This document shows positions 51,688 through 58,385 of a stretch of 64,000 bases of DNA, one piece after another; position 1 is the stretch's first letter, and each line of letters opens with the position of its first letter. The stretch is from Microglena sp. YARC. Its lineage: Eukaryota > Chlorophyta > Chlorophyceae > Chlamydomonadales > Chlamydomonadaceae. Below the pieces are notes generated by a model. It saw only the letters and a program-made list of their open reading frames with translations. It ran no database searches and was not told where the DNA came from. The stretch covers positions 17,076,786 through 17,140,785 of the forward strand of contig CM039466.1 of assembly GCA_022414725.1 (NCBI GenBank). Reading direction: 5' to 3'. The translations under genes and the position numbers were made by a program.

Positions 51688-52230
51688 ATGGACAAATCTA
51701 GCGTGATTATACTATCCCTTTTCAAATTGTTGCAACTCATGATCATATGGATATCCGTGTACATCGCGGAGAGGATATTCCAAATGCAGTTCGTCAAAAA
51801 AATGTACCTAGACGACGCGCTCATCGAGTCAAACAAAACCCCACCAGACCTGCAATACCTCGTGATCATTGCGGTCGTGATCAACGTCGTGTTGACAAGT
51901 TGCTTTATCATTCTCCTCGTTGTCTTCTCCAACTACGTTACCAGTATCGAGAAAACCGGAACCTTTGTGAACGTGTTCAGCACGACGCTCGTGAAGCTGC
52001 TCGTATACGACTATGCCCTATCCGTCCTTCTATCCGCAACTGTCAGTATCATGGTAGCGTCGTCTTTGCAGAGAAACAGAAGTCTCCGCTACCGCGACGT
52101 GGGCATCCGTGGGATACGGGCCTTCGCGGACATGCTATTGTTCATTTTCATGATCGTCTCTGCGGTCCCGTACTACCGCATGCTCTTCCGAGCTGTGCTC
52201 TCCAATCATTTCATGGGCGTGCAGGTCTGA
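51688..52230 (+). CDS. Four-helix membrane protein
   Basis: 180 residues from ATG 51688 (MDKSSVIILSLFKLLQLMII). Membrane segments at about 5-25, 51-75, 90-120 and 150-165 (QYLVIIAVVINVVLTSCFII; VYDYALSVLLSATVSIMVA; ADMLLFIFMIVSAVPYYRML). The gene is intact. The layout resembles conserved small membrane proteins of giant viruses, but I cannot name a family. Confidence 0.65.
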   Translation: MDKSSVIILSLFKLLQLMIIWISVYIAERIFQMQFVKKMYLDDALIESNKTPPDLQYLVIIAVVINVVLTSCFIILLVVFSNYVTSIEKTGTFVNVFSTTLVKLLVYDYALSVLLSATVSIMVASSLQRNRSLRYRDVGIRGIRAFADMLLFIFMIVSAVPYYRMLFRAVLSNHFMGVQV

Positions 52231-52298
52231 AGAATCAATGCGCTCAGGATGTTGACGGTTGTGTGTTGAGTGGACAATAAAAACAATTTCAACAAATC

Positions 52299-52490
52299 CT
52301 TGTTCGTCTCAAAAAGTTTGCTTACAAATTCACGTCGTTTTCGATTCACACCAAAGTCTTACATCTGCAACAATGTTTTAGTTGATAATCGTAAATTGTG
52401 AGTACTTTTGAAAAATGCAACAACGCCTCTTGCGGTTGGTTGTGCATTGAGTTGACATTTATTTCAATCTGTGTTTATCTACTACACTGT
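52299..52490. repeat. Degenerate MITE-like repeat sharing 57 bases with 897-957
   Basis: TTGTTCGTCTCAAAAAGTTT, then GCTTACAAATTCACGTCGTT and TTCGATTCACACCAAA, is nearly identical to the segment inside the MITE-like element at 680-1103. A class B-like inner end (GACATTTATTTCAATCTG) follows at about 52455. The outer termini are not recognisable. Confidence 0.75.
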
Positions 52491-52513
52491 CATGTGGCTT
52501 ACATTCGCAAGTA

Positions 52514-52990
52514 TACAGTTGTTCTCAAATAATTTTGGGACACTCTGTATAATTTGAATGATATCCCCTAAAACCAGATACAGGTCCGTGGTCTCAAGAC
52601 AACAGATTGGGGCGTTCGCCAGATTCTACATAGGTGCCGCGCCAATTCTTCTTGCCCATCGTGGGTACCGAAACCTCCGCTTTCGCAGGTACTGTAAGAA
52701 ACAGAACTCATTGTTGAGATTGCTGACTTCGTAGCTCCAAGGGAGAAGAGCACGAAGGTACTCGTCGGGTTTGGTGATTGGAAAGGTCTGGGGGCGACAC
52801 CAATCTCTAGGCGGACTTGTGGCCCTCTCCAAGCTATTCGTTTCGAGCTTCGTAGCCGCGAAAACGTTATCATGGAGGACGTCGATGAGTTCAGAACATC
52901 TCAACGATGCAGCTGCTGTGAGGCCCGACTTTGCAACATGGTTGCACTCACTCATCGTAAGCAAGACGGTCATGTACCGGCGCGTCAACG
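52514..52990 (+). mobile_element. Fanzor element fragment (class A end plus central gene piece)
   Basis: A class A terminus (TACAGTTGTTCTCAAATAA, then TTTTGGGACAC) is followed at 52606-52980 by plus-strand sequence matching the middle of the second Fanzor: IGAFARFYIGAAPILLAH, YRNLRFRRYCKK, then after frame changes DEFRTSQRCSCCEARLCN, ending at THRK near 52965. The first and last thirds of the gene are gone. It stops right at the 3' end of the PhyH gene. Confidence 0.8.
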
Positions 52991-52994
52991 AAAT

Positions 52995-53978
52995 TTAAAA
53001 CTCGAGGGTATCGACCCTAGAAGTCTCTGAGCACGGAACTTCCAAATCCCATCGCTTTCCCGGAACGTATAAGAGACACTCTCTTGACGTGTACTCTTTG
53101 TACATGGGGACGCCAATGCTTCTCAGCGACTTCATGTGCATCGGGACGATTTTGACGTCTCTGCCTTTGAGATTGTCTTTGACGATACAATTCTCTTTGA
53201 AGGTTGCCGAAAAACTCTCGAGTGCGTCGACCCACACATTTCTGTGATAAATCGAATACATCGCGGGCGTCTGATCCGACTTCAGTTTTTGAACGGCTTG
53301 GTTCATGAAAATGTCCTTCAAATCGTAGAGACTCCGCGTGCTATTGGTGAGACGCCAACCCAGAAACAAACGAACGATCCCTTTTGGCGGAACATTTGAC
53401 CTGTTCACTTCGTGTAAAATCCGCTCGAAAAATATGATGATGTGGCCTGGTGGGACCCGGATCTTCTGCTTGTTAGCACTGTCCACCACTTTCTCTTTTC
53501 CAAACCCCGAATGCTTTGAAACGCCCTTGTGAGATCCTGGGATGCACGAAAAATGGTGATCCGTATCGTCAAGATTGATCCACCCTCCAAAAACGTCATC
53601 TTCATCGGCGGCTTCAGGAGCTTCGTCCCTGTGCCAACTTTCGCTTGCGACGACCTTCCCTTGGGTTCTGAACATCATCCTGTCCATAATCTGCTCCAGA
53701 TTTCTTCCATTGGCGAGTGGTTTCAGAATCGGTGCGACTGTCCACATAACCGATTCTCTTAGTTTCCTCACAAACGGGTTGTGAAACGATGCCGGATTAC
53801 CGAGTGCCGAAAATCCACCCAGAACGTACACGTCATCCTTGGGTTTTTCAAACTCTGGAAACTCGCGGCAAGTCTGGATAAACTCTTCGCGCAATTGGTC
53901 CCTGATTGTTTCTGTTATCCAATCGGGTTTGACGACAAATACTCCGTTATCAGCGAGATTCTGGATGTTGTTGAACAT
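52995..53978 (-). CDS. Phytanoyl-CoA dioxygenase (PhyH)-like Fe(II)/2-oxoglutarate enzyme
   Basis: ATG 53978 (MFNNIQNLADNGVFVVKPDW) is the natural start; the frame also runs 33 codons upstream through transposon sequence (encoding NVAQKQRSAV, a Fanzor tail). Iron ligands are seen in ASESWHRDEAPEAA (H-x-D) and ILHEVNRSNV (distal His), with the 2-oxoglutarate Arg in KGIVRLFLGWRL. FGGWINLDDTDHHFSCIPGS, HKGVSKH is the typical PhyH strand and turn. About 327 residues, intact. Such enzymes hydroxylate lipids, nucleic-acid bases or proteins; the substrate is unknown. Its two flanks are pieces of the same Fanzor element family. Confidence 0.85.
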   Translation of the reverse strand: MFNNIQNLADNGVFVVKPDWITETIRDQLREEFIQTCREFPEFEKPKDDVYVLGGFSALGNPASFHNPFVRKLRESVMWTVAPILKPLANGRNLEQIMDRMMFRTQGKVVASESWHRDEAPEAADEDDVFGGWINLDDTDHHFSCIPGSHKGVSKHSGFGKEKVVDSANKQKIRVPPGHIIIFFERILHEVNRSNVPPKGIVRLFLGWRLTNSTRSLYDLKDIFMNQAVQKLKSDQTPAMYSIYHRNVWVDALESFSATFKENCIVKDNLKGRDVKIVPMHMKSLRSIGVPMYKEYTSRECLLYVPGKRWDLEVPCSETSRVDTLEF

Positions 53979-54007
53979 AATCAGACTCTTATGTTGGGGG
54001 ACAGACA

Positions 54008-54110
54008 CACCTTTTATACTCGAAAAAACTGCAGATCGTTGCTTTTGGGCAACGTTGGGGGTTGAACTGTTTACCAAAGAGGCTACTCGGAATATTTTCG
54101 AGAACCTTTA
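54008..54110. mobile_element. Rearranged Fanzor end pieces in a divergent intergenic region
   Basis: Minus-oriented element end (ACACACCTTTTATACTC, then CTGCAGATCGTTGCTTTT and GGGCAACGTTGGGGG) is joined directly to the neighbouring inner segment in the opposite orientation (AACTGTTTACCAAAGAGGCT, then ACTCGGAATATTTTCGAGAA). In the intact element at 42490 these parts follow one another in a single orientation. The junction therefore records an inversion or insertion of one copy into another. Confidence 0.75.
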
Positions 54111-54115
54111 TAAAA
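54107..54115 (+). promoter_or_regulatory. TATA-like box within transposon remnant
   Basis: TTTATAAAA lies 1 base before ATG 54117 and 70 bases before a second in-frame ATG at 54177. If used as a classical TATA box it would favour the start at 54177. It lies directly downstream of Fanzor-derived sequence. Confidence 0.35.
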
Positions 54116-54116
54116 C

Positions 54117-54860
54117 ATGTCCCTCGTGGCACGCAGCTCCCTCTGGTTCTTCCGCGACAGTGCCACCACAACCATGCCCGAGGACCCCGCGGCATCCTAC
54201 CTCCTCATGGGATTGCTCCCGAACCAGCAGACACATGACAACAAAGACCCGCTTGTGGGCGCCATCGCGGAAGGGAAGATGCGTTTCGTGAGCGACTCCA
54301 ACCTGGAGATCCAGTCGCTCTTGTCTACCGTCTCCATCGGCGCCTTCGGGACGCCGGACGTTATTACGGTCGGGTCGAACAGCATCACCGTGAATGGGAA
54401 CGTCTACGTGCGGGGCGGTGTAGAGACCATCACCTCCGTCGAGCTAGTCGTTCAAGACAAGCTCATCAAGCTCGCGCATCCTCTGGACCCTACAGTACCT
54501 GCATACGTAGATAACGACATTAGCGGTGCAGGGATAGTCGTCGGGTCAAGTAGCGGCAATCAATCGGAGCGGTCTTTGCGTTGGATTCAGCAGTACACGG
54601 ACGGCGACGGTGTTACGCGACCTTCTCGTTGGCGTGTAGGAGGAGGAGGGTTTCATATCGAGCGCGGGTTCAGCAACAACAACGTTACAGTCTCTTACGG
54701 TTTTGAGATAGCCGATAGCGGAGACCTTGAGATCGTCAGACACGTGTACAGCAACAATACCATCAGCAAGGGGGGGGTGCAACAACGTATGTTTGTAATT
54801 GCGGCGCACCCTTCCAACTACTACGGCGACCCGGTGCCCGGCGTGTCACTATTGGGGTGA
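54117..54860 (+). CDS. Fibre/adhesin-like structural protein
   Basis: 247 residues from ATG 54117; ATG 54177 (MPEDPAASYLLMGLLPNQ) is an alternative. Beta-rich, low-Cys sequence with ITVGSNSITVNGNVYVRGG, TITSVELVVQDKLIKLAHPL and GAGIVVGSSSGNQSERSLRW. The VQDKxIxLA, GAGIxVG and RSLRW steps are those of phage and giant-virus tail-fibre-type proteins that describe a shaft before a receptor-binding tip. No transmembrane segment. It fits with the collar protein at 48694 and the adhesin-like protein at 56048 as a possible host-attachment set. Confidence 0.6.
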   Translation: MSLVARSSLWFFRDSATTTMPEDPAASYLLMGLLPNQQTHDNKDPLVGAIAEGKMRFVSDSNLEIQSLLSTVSIGAFGTPDVITVGSNSITVNGNVYVRGGVETITSVELVVQDKLIKLAHPLDPTVPAYVDNDISGAGIVVGSSSGNQSERSLRWIQQYTDGDGVTRPSRWRVGGGGFHIERGFSNNNVTVSYGFEIADSGDLEIVRHVYSNNTISKGGVQQRMFVIAAHPSNYYGDPVPGVSLLG

Positions 54861-54932
54861 TTCAATTCATGCAAACACACAAAACTTGTATAAATGATGG
54901 ATATTCTCAAGTGAGAATTGTAAATTGCATCA

Positions 54933-55409
54933 ATGAATCCTTACGTGAACGACATACTTTTCGCCACGAGATCGATTTTCTCCATCTACAGCCAGCAAGG
55001 CATCCACGCGTTAAGTGTGTACATCATCAAGGGGGGCAAGGAGTACACGGTCTTCGTCCCGAACCACATCTGCGACCCGCATGTGTACAACATGCTAATC
55101 ACCGGCAACTTCGAAGTGGTGCTCGTCCGGATGAGCATGTACAGCAACGTCGCGTCCATGATGTGGCAAACCATATTTTGTGCAGGGAACAAACCAATCT
55201 ACATGGGCGTCTTCAGATTCAAGCACACACCGCATCCTGGCTTCGGGGCTCAAACACATCCGGAGAATATTCTTCCCAAGAAGGCGCCCTCAACCAAGCC
55301 GAATAGGATGACCGACCATGCACAGTGCGTCACGAAGTTCCCGACTTCCTACCTCGAGGCCGAGGCCGTGGAGGCGCTGAAGCTCATGAATACAGTTGTT
55401 CTCAAATAA
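54933..55409 (+). CDS. Unknown protein whose C-terminus is supplied by a transposon end
   Basis: 158 residues from ATG 54933. Globular, with IFSIYSQQGIHALSVYIIKG, GKEYTVFVPNHICDPHVYNM and FEVVLVRMSMYSNVASMMWQ. The last codons (TVVLK, stop) are encoded by a class A inverted repeat at 55391, so the authentic C-terminus was lost or replaced. A helical EAEAVEALKLM segment precedes the junction. Unrecognised. Confidence 0.6.
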   Translation: MNPYVNDILFATRSIFSIYSQQGIHALSVYIIKGGKEYTVFVPNHICDPHVYNMLITGNFEVVLVRMSMYSNVASMMWQTIFCAGNKPIYMGVFRFKHTPHPGFGAQTHPENILPKKAPSTKPNRMTDHAQCVTKFPTSYLEAEAVEALKLMNTVVLK

Positions 55410-55615
55410 GTTTTGGACACCATGTACGAAATCCCAAGTCAGCGACCATTCTTAACGCCAATTTTCTAACGGCGATGTCGTACATTTATTTCCATCTGAT
55501 ACATGTTTCATTTTACTGTTCCGCCGACTGTAGGTCAAGCACACTCCGGTGTAGCCGTACACAGAGACGTTTTATTTAAGTGTTCCGTCGAGTGTACTTT
55601 GCGCGTACACCCAAT
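55391..55615. repeat. Cluster of class A, class B and class E transposon ends
   Basis: In order: class A end (TACAGTTGTTCTCAAATAA at 55391), the 100-base right end of the MITE-like element (CCCAAGTCAGCGACCATTC at 55430 through TTCCGCCGACTGTA at 55533), and a class E end (TTCCGTCGAGTGTA at about 55588, also present at 28701). Three different inverted-repeat classes within 225 bases show repeated insertion at one site. Confidence 0.8.
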
Positions 55616-55655
55616 TAAAATTGGTATAAAATGTATGACAGATGTGTAATAAAAC

Positions 55656-56034
55656 ATGGCTGCGCAAACACCTCCTTCTTGCGTGTCCGACTACTTGAAG
55701 GAACTTATGGAACAACATCTCAAAAAAATCGAAGAAACATACGGCACGGTTTTTACAGTCAAATTTGATAGGACTAGACTCGAATTGAAGTTAGGTAATG
55801 ATATATTCATCAATGTCGATTACCGATCGTTGTGTTCTGACAACATGGCAGAATTCTGACAGCATGGCAGAATTAGTTCATTACATTATCGGGCGTGTCA
55901 ACACATACATCATCAATGAAGGGGGAAACATAAAACAAATTCAAGCTAGTGTTAATAAAATGGTAAAAGTGATTGACGAATTTAACAAATTCGTAGGGCC
56001 GAGTATTACGACAAATTCTGCAAAATCATTATAG
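55656..56034 (+). CDS. Small helical protein broken by a 19-bp tandem duplication
   Basis: ATG 55656 opens MAAQTPPSCVSDYLKELMEQ and KKIEETYGTVFTVKFDR. At 55838-55876 a 19-base segment (GACAACATGGCAGAATTCT) is repeated almost exactly, shifting the frame; beyond it the chain continues as MAELVHYIIGRVNTYIINEG and ends NKFVGPSITTNSAKSL. Removing one copy restores an unbroken frame of about 119 residues. Two TATA-like strings precede the gene. Unrecognised; possibly a small coiled-coil or capsid-associated protein. Confidence 0.6.
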
Positions 56035-56047
56035 TGGTTTCCAATAA

Positions 56048-56610
56048 ATGTCTATATCTTCTTCCGGTAACGCGAATCTCACGGGCGAGGACCAATCGAA
56101 GGGGGGGGGATCGCGACGACTCAGAATCAGTCTCTGTCGGTCGGTTACAACGCAGCGCCACAATCCGTAGGCATCATGAACTCCTTCTTGGGGTACCATG
56201 TGGCGTTGTATTCACGCACGGGCTCATACAATGTGGTCGTAGGGGGCGAGTCCGCCTTGCGCCTAGCCTCCTCTTACAACTGCGTCATCGGGTACTCGTC
56301 GGCGACCTCGCTGGTGGGCGGTGGCGCGACGACGGTCGTGGGAGCTCTCGCTGGCGCGACAATTGTCTCCGGCAGGGCGAATACTCTCGTGGGATGCGCC
56401 GCAGACGTTGGCGCGGGGAACGTCGAGGATGCCGTGGCGATAGGCTCCGCATCGAGTGTCGGTGCCAAAGAATGGGCGTTCCTGCTTCCGAACGGATTTT
56501 TTATTTTACTGAAATCTTACGATAAATATTGTAAGATCGTTTTTCGCAAAATTAATTGGTTTTGCTTTTTTGGTGTATTTTACGAAAATATCTTACAATT
56601 TATTTTGTAA
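56048..56610 (+). CDS. Adhesin-head-like (YadA/tail-fibre) repeat protein, frameshifted and truncated
   Basis: ATG 56048 opens MSISSSGNANLTGEDQSKGG; a nine-G run at 56101-56109 shifts the frame into GIATTQNQSLSVGYNAAPQS. The body has left-handed head repeats: GSYNVVVGGESALRLASSYN, CVIGYSSATSLVGG, ANTLVGCAADVGAG and DAVAIGSASSVGAKEWAF, as in trimeric adhesins and phage tail fibres. After about 56505 the frame enters the palindromic AT-rich repeat and encodes low-quality Phe/Lys-rich sequence to 56610, so the real C-terminal part (often a chaperone or S74-type domain) is missing. This truncation marks the right end of viral-type sequence. Confidence 0.7.
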
Positions 56611-56705
56611 GATCGTTTTCGCAAATTGATTGATTTTGCTTTTTTTGTGTATTTTACGAAAATATCTTACAATTTATTATGTAAGATTGTTTTGTTGCAT
56701 TCCGG
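56500..56705. repeat. AT-rich repeat with palindromic cores
   Basis: Two and a half copies of a unit of about 86 bases. Each contains an inverted repeat around ATCTTACAATTTATTTTGTA, followed by AGATCG, and a tail TTGATTTTGCTTTTTTTGTG. The stem is AATCTTAC / GTAAGATT. It lies exactly where viral coding stops, so it may be a genome-end repeat, an integration-site feature or a host repeat. Confidence 0.75.
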
Positions 56706-58385
56706 AGAAAGAGACTATTCCCTTCAATTTCAATTGTAACATTGATTTGCTCGTTTGGAGAGAGAGAAAGTTCCTTCGAAGTACTCCAATACAAAATCAA
56801 TTGTAGAGGACAGTCAAGAGGAAGGTGAAAGCTGTTTACAAAGTCTTGAACGCATTGCTCATAATTATTTATCTCACAACTCACAACTCAACAGTTCGAA
56901 AGTACAACTTAGTACTTATGACAGGCTATCACGTTGTAGAAAGAGGGCCAATGCTAACTTGTTGGGTAACAACAGCGCCTGTACAATCGCTGCACTAGAA
57001 TCTCCTCCTCCATGCCCCCATCCCCATCTTCCTCCTCCTCCATCTCTCCTCCTTAGCAATGTCTACATTGTCTCCATCCGATTGCACAGCCTCTGCCTTG
57101 GTGTCCTTCTCAATGGATTGGCAGCTTGACCCCTTTGCATGACTCCTTGCTGTGCATTGATTGCCATGCCCAGCACCTTCTCTGGCAGCTTGACCCCTTT
57201 GCATGACCTGGCAGCTTGAACCCTTTGCATGACCCCTTGATGTGCATTGATTGACCCCCCTTGCCGGGCCCCCCCTTGCTGCGCATGCATGAAAGACTGT
57301 TTTGATAAGTCGGTAAGGCTTTGCTTCATGCCTTGCGCTTTCACCTCTTTTCATGCCTTGCGCTTTCACCTACTTTCATGCCTTGCGCAAATTGCCTTTC
57401 GCATCCTGCATTGCTTTGCTGCGCATCCGCATTAGCACCGGGTGGCACTGCATGGTCCCGAGTTGCACCTAATTCTCGCACCTTTTGCGCAATGCATTTC
57501 ACTGCTATGGGAATTCACTTCAGCTCTGTTCTCATGATCTGCTGCTTTGCCTTTCGCTTTCTGCATCGCCTTGCTGCGCATCTGCATTAGCACCGGGTGG
57601 TTGTGAATAACCCCCGAGTTGCTTCTAATTCTCGCACCCTTTGCGCAATGCATTTCACTGTCACTGTCCTGCCTAGCACCTTCTCTGGTGGATGCTGGGC
57701 AGATAGCCAGGAGCACTGGCGCTCGGAGCACTGGATAGGTCTGCCTACCTGCATGGCGGTTACCCGCCTGCACCTGCCAGACCAGACCAGGACACGCGCC
57801 GGGCCAGCACCTGCGCCGGGAGTACTGGCGAACAGCTCTGCACCCGCCTGCACCTTCCTGAGGCCTGCCTACCTGCATGATGGTTACCCGCTTGCACGTG
57901 CGTCAGAGTAATGGCGGACAGTACTGCATACCCATATGGCATGCATCCTTAGCTACCGTTCCAAGATTTCCATAGCGTCTCGTTTGGTTATGAATTGCAT
58001 TGTAGTGGTAGACTGCAATTGTAGCCCAGACTTAGCTGCCTTGTGCCTGTGTTGACCAAGTTACTGCTTGCCAACAGGTTGCCTTGTTTATTGGTTAATC
58101 TTTGCCGGGAGTGTGGTTGGGTGTTTATGTTGTGATTGGTACTTTACATGACACTGACATATGGATCATGTACACCTGCAGTTCTTCTATTTTACTGTGT
58201 TCTTGCCCACCTCGGCCACCTACCTATTTACTAGGTTTGTTTTAGTGGCCCAGTACTGCAATAGGTAAAAGCAAAGATGTGTAGTTGAGGCCTGCTTGAC
58301 TTGCATAGCATGACTGATGAAATGTCACAGCCCAGAAGAATTTAGCCCTTTTGCCTGTTCCGTCTAGGCATTCGGTGGATCAAGT
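56706..58385. other. Gene-poor DNA of different character from the viral part
   Basis: No convincing gene is present. A 76-codon minus frame at 56654-56884 (CVQDFVNSFHLPLDCPLQLI) has some protein character and might be an exon. From 57120 to 57900 the DNA is C/T/G-rich with dispersed duplications: GCATTAGCACCGGGTGG near 57428 and 57583 (about 155 bases apart), TGCGCAATGCATTTCACTG near 57487 and 57643, and repeated CATGCCTTGCGCTTTCACCT near 57313-57390. From 57950 to 58385 nothing is recognised. The lack of packed genes and the short interspersed duplications fit a eukaryotic chromosome better than this virus. Confidence 0.5.
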
